DNA from: Lumbricus rubellus
Taxonomy: Eukaryota; Annelida; Clitellata; Crassiclitellata; Lumbricidae
Assembly: GCA_945859605.1 (NCBI GenBank)
Contig: OX243822.1
Span: 3,222,879-3,286,878 of the forward strand
DNA length: 64,000 nt
Direction of reading: 5' to 3'
The translations under genes and the position numbers were made by a program. Below are positions 46,001 through 49,805 of this stretch, piece after piece (position 1 is the stretch's first letter; the number at the start of each line of letters is the position of its first letter). Under the pieces are notes generated by a model. It was not told where the DNA came from. It worked only from the letters and a program-made list of their open reading frames with translations, and made no database searches.

Positions 46001-48092
46001 TTCACACATCGCACTAAATATATTAGCTAGAGACTTTTCGACAGTATTCTTACGACCTTAATTTCCTTGCTGATCGAAATAATAAAAGGAGATGGATGAG
46101 AGATGTGAGGAGGAATCAGTAAAAAAATAAAAGGCGCTAGATGAGAAGAGGAGGAATCAGGGGGAAATAATAAAAGACCTCTTGGTTGACAGTCCAGCGC
46201 GCTAACCACTGTACTACCGAGCACTCCCCTCAGGAAAATAAAAGACCCTCAGCTTGTTAACCCTATACTGGTCAACAGTCTAGCTCGCTAACCACTGTAC
46301 TACCGAGCACTCCCCTCAGGAAAATAAAAGACCCTCAAAGAATCCATTCTGCATCTGGTCGACAGTCTAGCTCGCTAACCACTGTACTACCGAGCACTCC
46401 CCTCAGGAAAATAAAAGACCCCCAAAGGGCACAATTAACTACTACTGACGTCTTCTTCTTCAGGTGTTTTATCAGATACGGAGCGCCAGCGTGGCGTCTT
46501 TACACTCAGGTCGTAAGCATGTTCCAGATAGCGACATTTCTTTTCGTCGGATTGGCGTACGGAGCAATCTGGATCAAGATCCAGAGAACGACGAAGTTGT
46601 TGAAGGGTTCCAACACCGAACGATACCAGAGTTCCGCAAAGGTAGAAACTATACTGACTTACTTACCTACTTCCTCAAATGCTCACTTTTGCATGCTTCT
46701 TTCGAAAATTTACTAGCTCACATATTTGCATAATTATATAATTAGTTTGCGCACTTCTCTACTTCGTTGCAAATTTAGTTTCTCAATTATTCCTCACTTG
46801 TTTTATCAGCTCTTGCTTTCTCGTTTTCATTCTTCTTTCTTTACTTTCTAACTTCACGTAACAGAACTTAAGGGAGGACATACAGAACTTAGCTGAGAAA
46901 AAGAACTCAACGGCCAAGCAAGGAGGTTCACGACCAAAAAGAACACCCGCGAAACACAGGAGCAGACAGACGGAGCGTGAAACAGGCTAAACAACAATAG
47001 GGAAGAAACGTTTGGTCTTCGACACTACAAGGCTGTTTTAAAGGATTTTTTAGAACTGCACAGCTCTTTAATTCTTTCCTTTCTCGACCTCCATGGTAAA
47101 TTCCTTCCAATCGGAGAACAATGACCTTTTTGCTGGTTGCAACTGTATAGAAGTGCTTCTACAACTGCACAAATCCATTCAGAACTGCACATTTTGCGTA
47201 CAACTGCACGATAAAAAAACCTGCGACACTTAGGCCACCTATTATAGCCTAAATTACGTTTCTCTTTTTCAACATTAAGGTGATGTTGGTTTTCGTCGCC
47301 GTCTTCATCTTCGAGTGGTGGCCATACACACTGTTCAGCATGTGGAGCATCTTCACCGACCCTCCTCCTCCCGTCCTCATCCTCTCCGTCACATTCGTCA
47401 ACCTCGGAGGCGTCTGCAACACAGTCGCATACACCGTCATCCGTCGCAGACTGCAGAGACAAAGGCGCAAGAACTCTGTTGTCTGCAGCGAGAACTTCAC
47501 CAGTAACATCACCGGTAATACCACCAGTAACATCACCAGCAGCATCACCAGTAACATCACCAGTAACACCACCGGCAATACCACCGGTAATACCACCGGT
47601 AATACCACCAGTAACACCACCAGTAACACCACCAATAACACCACCGGTAACACCACCGGTAATACCACTGGTAATACCACCGGTAATACCACCGGCAATA
47701 CCACCGGCAATACCACCGGCAATACCACCAGTAATACCACCGGTAATACCACCGGTAATATCACCAGTAACACCACCGGCAATACCACCGGTAATACCAC
47801 CAGTAACACCACCAATAACACCACCAATAACACCACCGCCAACTCATCGGCTGACACCATTCGGCGTTCCACTTCCGCTCCTCCTCCTCCTAATGTGGTG
47901 CTCGATCCAGGTGGATCTGGTTCTTCGGAAGTCCTGGACGTCCTCAGTGTTCCTGTTCCGCACATTGTCCTGGATGATGAATCGGATGTCGGTTCAGTGG
48001 TTGCGCAGGCATGGAGAGTTCCTACTGTTCCGGATTCTGAAGCTGGTGTAACTCAGGATGTTTATCCATTCCAAATCCACATTCACATCTGA
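28082..48092 (+). CDS. Seven-transmembrane receptor, array copy C, split by a Polinton-bearing intron
   Basis: Three exons join in frame: 28082-28914, 46464-46641 and 47280-48092, giving 607 residues. Exon phases match copies B and D. The first intron is 17.5 kb and contains the whole Polinton. Exon 1 has an N-terminus with several Asn-X-Thr/Ser sites, then TM1 to TM4 (YPGPLFTAIHAAALT, GERFVVYMGLCDL, DHAYMLYAKDNPPDLMC, GRYDWRLFAFAFGIP). The second exon carries TM5 and the third TM6-TM7 (FVAVFIFEWWPY, VNLGGVCNTVAYTVI). The first intracellular loop has a Gln/Lys-rich insertion. The tail has about 30 Asn-Thr-Thr-Gly-like units and ends FQIHIHI. The start is uncertain: CATCCTCCAG at 28113 could be an acceptor for an unseen leader exon, as in B and D. 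Family as for copy B. Confidence 0.82.
28942..29143. mobile_element. CAGGGCTTTTTTAA-type MITE, copy 1
   Basis: About 202 bp, flanked by a perfect 8-bp repeat GCTCTTAC (28934-28941, 29144-29151). Internal sequence TGTGCAGTTCTAAATGGAT is shared with copies at 47028, 54857 and 55815. It lies in the receptor C intron. Confidence 0.82.
29144..30440. other. Receptor C intron left of the Polinton
   Basis: No gene or clear repeat family seen apart from short AT-rich runs. The true left edge of the Polinton could not be fixed here. Confidence 0.4.
30441..31160. repeat. Six 120-bp tandem repeats at the left side of the Polinton
   Basis: Units begin CATATCGCTGGCGATCCGTA at 30441, 30561, 30681, 30801, 30922 and 31043. 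Units 1-4 are nearly identical; units 5 and 6 share different variants (ATAAATAAATATTTATT). They may be part of a terminal repeat or replication region. Confidence 0.9.
31229..32200 (-). CDS. Polinton integrase (RVE family) with chromodomain-like C-terminus
   Basis: Retroviral-type DDE integrase that would insert the element into host DNA. The frame is open from 32200 to 31229, about 323 codons, but contains no ATG upstream of the catalytic core. Catalytic residues are visible in WAADLIDM (Asp), LWVDKGTEF (Asp) and CIVERFNRTVKEKM (Glu). An SH3-like segment (FSVGDKVRISKKKKTFEKGY) follows. The end, IRKRGNRSLVKWLGYDDSFN, is chromodomain-like and could steer insertion to particular chromatin. The upstream PLA2 gene ends inside this frame at an A8 run, which suggests expression by -1 frameshifting or splicing. 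All catalytic positions are intact. Confidence 0.9.
   Translation of the reverse strand, partial: TNIIDENPFWNGIEKKALRWTDQLADELHKPIVRKFRKRVVYVQGVDKVWAADLIDMQAYAKFNSGVKYLLSVIDIFSKYAFIQPLKDKRGESVADAFVKIFNTSKRRGDKLWVDKGTEFYNKQVKSLGMELYSTENEEKSCIVERFNRTVKEKMFKYFTANSTQRYIDVLDNMVNLYNNTRHSSIKMTPVKASIKANEWVVWMNLYGDAVPETSKPKFSVGDKVRISKKKKTFEKGYTNRWTQEVFTITHIQYTDPITYKISDYHGEEIKGTFYEAELQSTTLDTFKIEKIIRKRGNRSLVKWLGYDDSFNSWIDNKDLISL
32146..32679 (-). CDS. PLA2-like minor capsid protein, copy 1
   Basis: 177 residues. An N-terminal zinc-ribbon-like part has paired cysteines (YCVKCK, CVCVDCG). It is followed by a parvovirus-like phospholipase A2 domain: PGTRLDLRL resembles the Ca-binding loop, and DAAAYRHDLAYAKH holds the His-Asp catalytic pair. 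Such domains are thought to help virions cross endosomal membranes. The start codon lies 20 bp from the divergent start of an ATPase fragment. The gene ends GLKKKL at an A8 run overlapping the integrase frame. A second copy, 1,028 bp away, differs by a 6-bp insertion and substitutions. Confidence 0.85.
   Translation of the reverse strand: MEHSSYCVKCKRQTQSQDIQRVVSKNGRPMLRCVCVDCGARKTQFTKMSTTGGDLVSALNSATSNIKLPWAKYPGEMHLPGHSFTGPGTRLDLRLNSDGTPKDWSKPVDRVDAAAYRHDLAYAKHTDTAGRNVADRAMIDELNNIPNPSFRERVERSIVKPILSTKTHFGMGLKKKL
32680..32699. promoter_or_regulatory. Divergent AT-rich promoter, copy 1
   Basis: The 20 bases between the divergent ATG codons form a near-palindrome (TTTTAATATAATATAATTAAAA with the flanks). 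Both genes would have almost no leader. An identical copy is at 33708-33727. Confidence 0.55.
32700..32783 (+). pseudogene. Truncated 5' fragment of the packaging ATPase gene
   Basis: The first 28 codons are the same as the start of the intact ATPase at 33728, up to SIRGLI just before the P-loop. The sequence then jumps into the duplicated integrase gene at about 32784. It is a by-product of the tandem duplication and lacks every catalytic motif. Confidence 0.88.
32787..33222 (-). pseudogene. Truncated second copy of the integrase gene
   Basis: Nearly identical to the N-terminal and catalytic part of the intact integrase, including WAADLIDM, LWVDKGTEF and CIVER. It breaks off right after this Glu and loses the SH3-like and chromodomain-like parts. 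The A8 run shared with the PLA2 gene (33175-33182) is kept. Confidence 0.88.
33168..33707 (-). CDS. PLA2-like minor capsid protein, copy 2
   Basis: 179 residues, two more than copy 1 (Val-Gln inserted after the second Met region). The zinc-ribbon-like cysteines and the His-Asp pair (DAAAFRHDLAYAKH) are intact. Differences from copy 1 are spread along the gene, so the duplication is not brand new. This copy sits next to the intact ATPase and so probably keeps the ancestral arrangement, while copy 1 sits next to the intact integrase. Confidence 0.85.
   Translation of the reverse strand: MEHSSYCVKCKRKTECREIQRVFSKNGRSMLRCVCVECGARKTQFTKMSTTVQGGDLVSALNSATSNIKLPWAKYPGEMHLPGHSFTGPGTRLDLRLNSDGTPKDWSKPVDRVDAAAFRHDLAYAKHTDTAGRNVADRAMIDELNNIPNPSFRERIERSIVKPILSTKTHFGMGLKKKL
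33708..33727. promoter_or_regulatory. Divergent AT-rich promoter, copy 2
   Basis: Same 20-bp near-palindrome as at 32680-32699, here between PLA2 copy 2 and the intact ATPase gene. Confidence 0.55.
33728..34504 (+). CDS. FtsK/HerA-type genome-packaging ATPase
   Basis: 258 residues. The Walker A motif is GKSQCGKT (residues 31-38). Walker B is NLMIFDDLQLE near residues 137-147. A later segment (YIRGRHSNVDCFYLAQNYFKLP) fits sensor motifs of A32-like packaging ATPases in Polintons and related viruses. The protein would pump the element's DNA into capsids. The start is the ATG preceded by AATTAAA, in line with the other genes here. The frame is intact. Confidence 0.9.
   Translation: MEVHDLSWNEDTSKRFNSPLLPRSIRGLIVGKSQCGKTILLLNLLLRPGWLDYDNLQIFGKSLFQSEYKILKKAFEEKLPKEAIIRLFDNRDEIMKLNVSPTAVVEEMSKNMEKKSDIDCKFFETSEDVPDPRDLSRDKKNLMIFDDLQLERQSKCESYYIRGRHSNVDCFYLAQNYFKLPRQTIRENTNFICLFPQDLKNINHIYSDHIGVDDMTIEEFRKLCKTAWDETHGFVVIDLTSKTNKGRYRSGLDTFYIK
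34571..35344 (+). CDS. Penton-like minor capsid protein
   Basis: 257 residues. Position after the ATPase, size, and a C-terminus of the form NLRGEELSIRFHIREV match the minor capsid (penton, single jelly-roll) protein of Polintons. No enzymatic motif. The last 49 bp, including the stop, are tandemly repeated twice downstream. Assignment rests on family resemblance and synteny. Confidence 0.72.
   Translation: METLLDEILSNTQTIARNTEAKESFCILLSERSTRIRTKFNPLIELDKSKKYEMALVNLETYYSFPNIDETNNKFVYSSDNGVTWKDLDIPTGCYEIDDLNEYIQRILKEEGHGQCIKLRPNNNTLKAVLEIDENYKIDFRVPNSISTVLGFQSRVYSEGYNESEHIVEVNSVNSLRVTSDIIGSSYANGTTENIIYSFFPSVGPGYKIIESPHNLVCLPITLYSISSMETKLIDQNGKLINLRGEELSIRFHIREV
35294..35440 (+). repeat. 49-bp direct repeat, three copies, covering the 3' end of the penton gene
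   Basis: Copies start at 35294, 35343 and 35392 (AATTTAAGAGGTGAGGAATT...). The first copy is coding. The second and third are duplicated coding tails downstream of the stop. Confidence 0.9.
35467..36090 (+). CDS. Hydrophobic/glycine-rich virion protein, pVI-like candidate
   Basis: 207 residues. The basic N-terminal half (EGQKEKIKRAAQ) is followed by a strongly hydrophobic stretch with amphipathic character (GAILPFLATAGKFLLSSVL, then GALTGLGSAAG). The C-terminus is rich in Gly-Ser and short strands. Several Polintons encode a similar protein between the penton and dUTPase-like genes. A membrane-active role like adenovirus protein VI is possible but is inference. Confidence 0.55.
   Translation: MSTYAKVKVNISEGQKEKIKRAAQVGTGVSIRLSHGDITGEHVLAVNQRQINKLTKAYQNGTGLTIKMGKKQLEDNARVEGGFIGAILPFLATAGKFLLSSVLPSLATGALTGLGSAAGSKIVDKISGSSISHPVSGSGVLYVKKGGICCKIRPAGEGLFLSPWKKGISISGSGLFMKRGTGYVSGEGLILGPNSPFKNIPILGMLL
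36107..36493 (+). CDS. dUTPase-fold-like protein of unknown role
   Basis: 128 residues. The pattern ARQRAGDRYEIFAQQAITIEP followed by NITVEVGLGVRM and a C-terminal NNSDSPVTINEKDSLCY resembles the beta-barrel of dUTPases. The expected catalytic Asp/Gly motif is not clear, so it may be a structural relative. The ATG follows ACTTATATAA. Confidence 0.5.
   Translation: MSGYGHPIHKFITKRKPRVSPIIWMPKVVTHAPARQRAGDRYEIFAQQAITIEPKTNITVEVGLGVRMTSGMCLVSLRQKLKQLRLSLQDGTVLEDAEDIIITIQNNSDSPVTINEKDSLCYVNYYDA
36499..36554. repeat. TTTTACGTTATG-type short direct repeats
   Basis: Five or so imperfect copies of TTTTACGTTA(TG) fill the gap between the dUTPase-like gene and the next one. Confidence 0.85.
36577..37476 (+). 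pseudogene. Polinton gene of unknown function, split by an in-frame TAA
   Basis: Two open segments lie in the same frame: 36577-36948 (123 residues, alpha-helical) and 36952-37476. A single TAA at 36946-36948 separates them, and the frame continues straight through without shift. The second part contains FYIGDSEASIQGNDITVG and GTPGLWELLTLASPN, typical of a conserved Polinton protein that follows an N-terminal helical region. Downstream GTG or internal ATG starts seem unlikely to give a proper N-terminus. So this is most simply one gene with a nonsense mutation; readthrough is an alternative. The function of the family is unknown to me. Confidence 0.75.
37461..37513 (+). repeat. 20-bp direct repeat, three copies
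   Basis: AAAAATTGATGATCTAATTT occurs at the 3' end of the preceding gene and twice after its stop, the last copy being partial. Confidence 0.88.
37519..37875 (+). CDS. Small basic protein with amphipathic helix
   Basis: 118 residues. After a basic start (ARRSYKKVHVVGG) comes an amphipathic helix-like GIFDSIAGFLKRLLTS. Then come Ala/Lys-rich helices, a Pro-rich linker and a Gly-rich end (RLNGGGLKMAV). Similar short proteins occur in Polintons just before the major capsid gene. A DNA-binding core or membrane-active role is guesswork. The start follows ATATAGAA. Confidence 0.5.
   Translation: MLVVARRSYKKVHVVGGAGIFDSIAGFLKRLLTSNAAKQIASTAVKEIGGVAKDKAIDVGKRLLNKILPPTTVQQPITQETKVILARLLGSNPQMTGGAIRIQDLVKRLNGGGLKMAV
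37953..39251 (+). CDS. Major capsid protein (double jelly-roll, hexon-like)
   Basis: 432 residues from the second ATG; a longer frame starts at 37941, but 37953 directly follows TATAATAAA as in neighbouring genes. The start (MQSDILRFTEQPL), an early ALTNNGLMYLFSQISY, IETLFHPGQATTMLGLL and the late LFNHCDLKNIYVMMNQERYP are typical of Polinton major capsid proteins. It would form the icosahedral shell. The frame is intact, which supports a recently active element. Confidence 0.85.
   Translation: MQSDILRFTEQPLIDEGIERYEWHEYEPVARTNLNSSGEIRINIELQDLYSHPAESYLQFEGRLIKADDTAYVNADLVALTNNGLMYLFSQISYQLSNQEIETLFHPGQATTMLGLLTYPNDFQLTQGLNQLWYKDTGATAVIADNPGFATRQSFLIRKPNTKGMFSFIVPLKHIFGFCDDYDKIIYGFKQTLTLVRKADDDAIFRDNAAAAGKVAINKISWFIPHVIPSDMERMQLYKTIESKLTLPVAYRARQCDTITVPQSTSFSWRLSVKTSPEKPRYIIVGFQTDRSGNQESNPSLFNHCDLKNIYVMMNQERYPAVDHNLSFPNQQFSRAYRDAFSFSQKFYGMDKLITQGNITPVDYKELYPLFVFDVSKQSERLKSSVVDIQIKALFNAAVPADTEAYAVVISDRLLQFQSDGQKMSVVYGKLI
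39268..39597 (+). CDS. Small protein with SAP-like and NUMOD1-like parts
   Basis: 109 residues. The first 37 residues (LPELRILAKHNNVTG...) fit a SAP DNA-binding fold. Residues about 75-105 (SYPSMYKAAKAYGQSAG, then IIAYHNGNVWRDRYEI) resemble NUMOD1, a DNA-binding module of homing endonucleases. No nuclease domain is seen. A DNA-binding role is likely, beyond that unknown. The 3' end is duplicated (29-bp period at 39560-39612). Confidence 0.6.
   Translation: MKLPELRILAKHNNVTGTSHLNKPQMIAVLNKKNILPTDYKSVSYRHDTLGSIRKQPRRVDIIDRETGVVTSYPSMYKAAKAYGQSAGIIAYHNGNVWRDRYEIKVYER
39611..39678. repeat. 24-bp direct repeat, three copies
   Basis: GTGGATCTTCGATCTCACAG starts at 39611, 39635 and 39659. The same 20-mer AGTGGATCTTCGATCTCACA is also inside the coding sequence at 35845-35864. 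Confidence 0.9.
39709..43383 (+). CDS. Protein-primed-type family B DNA polymerase
   Basis: 1,224 residues from the ATG at 39709, which follows TAAAAATAAA. A C2H2-like finger is at about 363-391 (HYCKRCMNGFTTTEALNNH). Exonuclease motifs are YADFESF (about 420), VFHNLSGYDCHLF and SDVLLLADVF (about 732). An endonuclease VII-like zinc motif (CHICEKTLGEDRVRDHCH, about 519) is embedded between them. Polymerase motifs are A YLDANNLYG (about 825), B LMNNSVFGKT (about 962) and C FTDTDSLTYE (about 1060). All key acidic residues are present. It would replicate the element's linear genome, with a terminal protein as primer as inferred for Polintons. The frame is uninterrupted. Confidence 0.95.
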   Translation: MDLKKSSLRNMNHVEHLLDSSVPDIKVPTLTPTPGKYKPVAPKRKYKNRVRAKINDFADWLLSYVPERDTKVVNEKLESLKSTVSRIFDKTKIRETASAIKGFTKQFRIDGINGMDASSFLNFVKPQVVNLLSSNRQTKVNLVLTCTMERVDMKSGIVTSEDIPFLSRAEVILEATDLNEIYSRKKDKIMESIASFQMQGSNWRFKAVVKLDINTVKYTPLRGSSYIPLPSFLANKKAIINMKNHDEECFKWCITRALNPVDDHPEKITKALTEQSKKLNWSGIEFPVAADANVIGKFERNNNISVNIFGYEKHVYPLYLSKCESDICVDLLLISNGERKHYCWIKNFNRLMTFRTANSHYSAHYCKRCMNGFTTTEALNNHNEYCKHHNAQKIEMPEPGAMLSFKNYNNSMRVPFIVYADFESFVKPIDTCQPNPELSYTNKYQKHIPSSFCYYIKCFDDSVYSQDPVTFTAESEDDDVGQIFVDKLTENIKRIYNQFKFPKKMIFTEEDKKCFDTATTCHICEKTLGEDRVRDHCHLSGKFRGAAHNICNLDYKVPKFFPVVFHNLSGYDCHLFIKKLRGDNGEKINCIPNNEEKYISFSREVVVDKFVNKEGKEITVKRQLRFIDSFKFMASSLDALSRNLSKDQCRNIGKRYTGKKLDLLLRKGIYPYDYVDSFTRFNETELPPKSTFYSKLNDSNISDKDYEHAQTVWNEFGCKTFREYHDLYNVSDVLLLADVFENFRDVCMKYYTLDPAWFFTSPGLAWDAALKLTGVKLELLSDYDMILMIKQGMRGGVSTISNRYGKANNKYMSDFNSNENSTFITYLDANNLYGCAMIKNLPTHGFKWMNEDELKNWRSIPCILEVDLEYPKELHDLHNDFPLAPESIEIDKVKKLIPNLNDKKKYVLHYENLKLYESLGMKITKVHRGVLFEESDWLKKYIDLNTALRTKATNDFEKDFFKLMNNSVFGKTCENIENRVDVELVCHEERAIELAAKPNYERCTIFDENLIAVHMKKTKLYYNKPIYLGMCILDLSKTLMYEFHYNYIKDKYGNRAKLLFTDTDSLTYEIKTEDFYSDIAGDIKARFDTSEYPKDHPSGIEIGVNKKVIGMFKDETSGKQIKEFIGLRAKLYSYKMAAGDEHKKCKGIKKNVVQKTITHEDYKDCLFTKKEQQRTMNVIRSYHHDIYTEEINKVALSADDDKRVIMEDGISTLSYGHYSLKIFN
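43400..43822 (+). CDS. Adenain-like cysteine protease (capsid maturation)
   Basis: 140 residues. GSHWCSF holds the catalytic His (67), IYFDSYG the acidic residue (Asp 82), and FCGHLCLYVMKM the nucleophilic Cys (115), in the order of adenovirus-type C5 proteases. It is shorter than adenovirus protease (about 200 residues), as usual in Polintons. It would cut capsid precursors during virion maturation. It starts 17 bp after the polymerase gene. Confidence 0.88.
   Translation: MSVKQIDVCGVVLPNIALSNVDLIEAAKKLNIPNFRGVFLRDELPKKPRRNECGILNLDGSNGVGSHWCSFLKSGNEKIYFDSYGLPPPLELIKYLRRPVLYNSERIQPDNEVFCGHLCLYVMKMVGDGMNFQEVINGLH
43854..44957 (+). CDS. Fibre-like protein 1 with discoidin (F5/8C)-like head
   Basis: 367 residues. 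The stem contains phage-tail-fibre-type motifs: FLRCDGANLPTGNLKMNG, LTNKKYVDASKVSKTGDTMT, then DAATKNYVDKS. The last 140 residues (FAGSKAYHAFTNLKD, AWVSGEDRAWLQIKCPEPVK, then IWRIAMKTV and YYRVTST) read like an F5/8C (discoidin) beta-sandwich, a glycan- or lipid-binding fold. This makes a trimeric receptor-binding fibre plausible. The ATG follows ATATATATATATAAA. The paralog lies 30 bp downstream. Confidence 0.75.
   Translation: MPVDKFGHTAAGGTSRRVIAGGVTLSQINANFLRCDGANLPTGNLKMNGHVIKGLPVTNTSTAGMDEALSRGQAIDLITNHNDSPSNDNHLTNKKYVDASKVSKTGDTMTGDLFLNVGSDRLRSMGCKDLRGENKEFTIFLGSIRNKLQCSLNNPITLQSTDGLLCKMGVENIMRIGRASNDRKIDVYQNILMNSNNINDLSDPLSAQDAATKNYVDKSLKKCRVGYIPPLEADVSVTGFVASASACFAGSKAYHAFTNLKDNVNAAWVSGEDRAWLQIKCPEPVKIWRIAMKTVSVAYFDFDASNDGVVFTSLPIYPSSTTSEAVPRFCNIITPTGAYQYYRVTSTQVDDFLPRGIQVMQLYVYDD
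44988..46061 (+). CDS. Fibre-like protein 2 with C1q/TNF-like head
   Basis: 357 residues. The first half is a paralog of fibre 1: MPVDKFGHT start, LTNKKYVDEQ, KVSKTGDTMTGDL, and a stretch of about 140 identical bases. The C-terminal 130 residues differ entirely: TRVTFDSVRFKTDG, RFTPGKAGYYFVSTYIEF and CIIFVANTDFLEIFAYS fit a C1q-type jelly-roll. So one stem type carries two heads. The ATG follows TTATTATATATAAA. It is the last recognised gene of the element. Confidence 0.78.
   Translation: MPVDKFGHTDVGSSQRVIAGSVTLSQVNASFLRLDGANIATGNLKMGGHKIKGLPTTKPLTAAMDEALSWGQAIDLITNHDDSPSNDNHLTNKKYVDEQVTLKVSKTGDTMTGDLILNVGSDRLRSMGCKDLRGENKEFTIFLGSIRNKLQCSLNNPITLQSMDGFRFRINNEIMLEMVKSLDGTPPSKINVYKSIFMHDAYITGLHEPNNASDAATKQYVDSISIGPALSIHSLTWQFLIAKTHTRVTFDSVRFKTDGVISAGLTRFTPGKAGYYFVSTYIEFGNSSTAPGNVYLYRNGANYMQIAGGGGTGAAFNNSTGSCIIFVANTDFLEIFAYSHIALNILARDFSTVFLRP
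46170..46430. repeat. Three tandem units of about 87 bp at the right of the Polinton
   Basis: CGCTAACCACTGTACTACCG followed by AGCACTCCCCTCAGGAAAAT occurs three times. It is unlike the left-side 120-bp repeats. It ends 33 bp before the TM5 exon of receptor C. Confidence 0.82.
47028..47223. mobile_element. CAGGGCTTTTTTAA-type MITE, copy 2
   Basis: Reverse-orientation member of the family at 28942. Ends CAAGGCTGTTTTAAAGG and AAAAAAACCTG, target duplication CGACACTA/CGACACTT (7 of 8). It lies in the last intron of receptor C. Confidence 0.75.
47494..47845 (+). repeat. Coding 12-bp minisatellite in receptor C tail
   Basis: About 30 units of AATACCACCGGT with ATC, AGT and AAC variants, encoding Asn-Thr/Ile-Thr-Gly/Ser/Asn, all in frame. 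Confidence 0.92.
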
Positions 48093-48197
48093 GAGATCGA
48101 TTTTGTATAGGCCTAATACGAAGTTCTGGAGGACGCTGTATATAATCATAATATTTAGTAGGCCTATTATACACTAGCTTTGACTTGGTTGCCACAA

Positions 48198-48203
48198 AAT
48201 AAA
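48198..48203 (+). terminator. Candidate polyadenylation signal of receptor C
   Basis: AATAAA 106 bases after the stop codon, downstream of the CGCTGTATATAAT block shared with receptor B. Confidence 0.5.
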
Positions 48204-48581
48204 CTATAGGCCCTACGTTCAATTATATTAGCCTTCGCGTGCATGCATTTGTATTATAATTTTATAAATTATTTGTAAGCATAATAAATATCTGCATGTA
48301 TGATTGCATGAGCATACATGTAATCATTTAATGCACATGTGCATGTTTTCACGCAATTGCGTATGCTAATTATTGAATGATGGGTCTATACATCATTTTC
48401 GCCCAAGTACATTATGCATTCTCGCAGTAAGTATTCCATGAATGTCTGCAAACGGGCATAGGCCTAGCAATCATTAGACCTTATCGTTTAATTTCAAACT
48501 TACCCAATCGAGAATGATTACAATTCACAGCATGAACGACGAATGATCTCAAGTTACTACGCTGGTCGAATTTAACCCATA

Positions 48582-48954
48582 TGTGGCTAGCGTCAGTTTA
48601 AACTGACACACATAAAGTGGCGGATTTTTGGATTTTAAGTTGCAATTTCTGTTATTAACCATTTTTAGTTGCTATTCTAAGACATGTGTGATTATCTTTG
48701 TGGATTTATTTCAGTTGTTTTGAGAAAGCGTACTTAGCAAAAAAATATTTTTCTTGATAAATCGAAATATTTAAATATGCATTGTTCAAAAAACAAAAAA
48801 TAAATAATGTCAACTCATATTTTAATAATATGGTAATGCAAAACTTCACCACAAGCATCCTAAAGGTAGTTATGATGACTATTTAAAAAAATAATTTCAG
48901 TACTGAAAAATATAAGAATTTTCATACCGTCAGTTTAAACTGACGCTAGCCACA
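48582..48954. mobile_element. MITE with palindromic inverted ends and TA target duplication
   Basis: Ends TGTGGCTAGCGTCAGTTTAA and its exact complement are flanked by TA at 48580-48581 and 48955-48956. Each end also contains the 16-bp perfect palindrome GTCAGTTTAAACTGAC. A further single end is at 50464-50492. TA duplication suggests a Tc1/mariner-type transposase. Confidence 0.8.
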
Positions 48955-49034
48955 TAAGGGGTGGGGTTTTTCCCAGTCATATCCACTATGCCCTTCATTG
49001 CGTAAACATACTTTTATGTCAGATTGTGAAGCTG

Positions 49035-49550
49035 CATGCATGTATGTATGTATGCATGTATGTATTTATGTATGCATGCATGCATGTATGTATGTATGTA
49101 TGTATGTATGTATGTATGTATGTATGTATGTATGTATGTATGTATGTATGTATGTATGTATGTATGTATGTATGTATATATGCGTAAACAAACTTCTATA
49201 TGAGATTGTGAAGCTTTATGCATGTATGCATGCATGTATGTATGTATGTATGTATGAATGTATGTATGTATGTATAAATATATGCTTGAATGTATGTATG
49301 CATGTATGACTTTGTATGTGTGTATATATTTACGCGTACGTATGTATGTTTGTACGTAGTACGTACGTATGTATGTACGCATGTATGTATGCATGTATGT
49401 ATATGCATGTATATAATATATGTACATACATACATATATACATACCTAACTACATACATGTATACATTCATACTTACACACATACATAGCTACATACGTA
49501 CGTACATACATATATACATACATGCAAATACAATTATGCATGCACACATA
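49035..49550. repeat. TATG/CATA tetranucleotide tract
   Basis: (TATG)n from 49035 to about 49420, switching to CATA-type on the same strand up to about 49530. A second (CATA)n tract is at 49820-49920. The Tyr-Val-Cys-Met frames across them are repeat artefacts. Confidence 0.92.
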
Positions 49551-49554
49551 CCGC

Positions 49555-49805
49555 TGCGTCCTCTTAGGTCCTCTTGATCTCTCTGTCCCCCGAGTCAGGA
49601 CCGCCATGGCCCAACCCAGATCATTTGCCTGCATTGGTCCCTCACTATGGAATAGGCTTCCCCCATCAGTTCGCTCTGCCATCCTCTCTGATAGTGTATC
49701 CTCGTCTTTCTCTCGTCTAAAAACTTGTCTGTTTTCTAGGGGTTGTGCGCACTGGGAGCGCTTCAGAATGGCTCTTGCTGCGAGAAGCGCTTTATAAATG
49801 GTCAG
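49555..49805 (+). mobile_element. CR1/L2-type LINE 3' fragment
   Basis: Encodes [20 protein letters not shown] and FSRLKTCLF, the usual end of a CR1/L2 reverse transcriptase. It is followed by GCGCTTTATAAATGGTCAGA. It is inserted between two CATA tracts. Confidence 0.75.

Larger units (their letters stand above)
30441..46070. mobile_element. Polinton/Maverick (adintovirus-like) element
   Basis: About 15.6 kb with integrase, PLA2-like capsid protein, FtsK/HerA-type ATPase, penton-like and major capsid proteins, adenain-like protease, PolB and two fibre genes. This set defines virus-like Polintons. Integrase and PLA2 genes point left; all others point right. Flanking exons of the same receptor gene prove that it is integrated and not contamination. 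Limits are approximate: the left is taken as the first 120-bp repeat and the right as the end of the last gene. No matching terminal inverted repeats or 6-bp target duplication could be identified by eye. One gene has an in-frame stop and one junction is duplicated; the rest are open. Confidence 0.92.

Noticed and set aside
31229..46061. Bacterial or phage contamination, suggested by fibre motifs
   Set aside because: The block is flanked by exons of one receptor gene, and capsid, protease and polymerase genes are of Polinton type.
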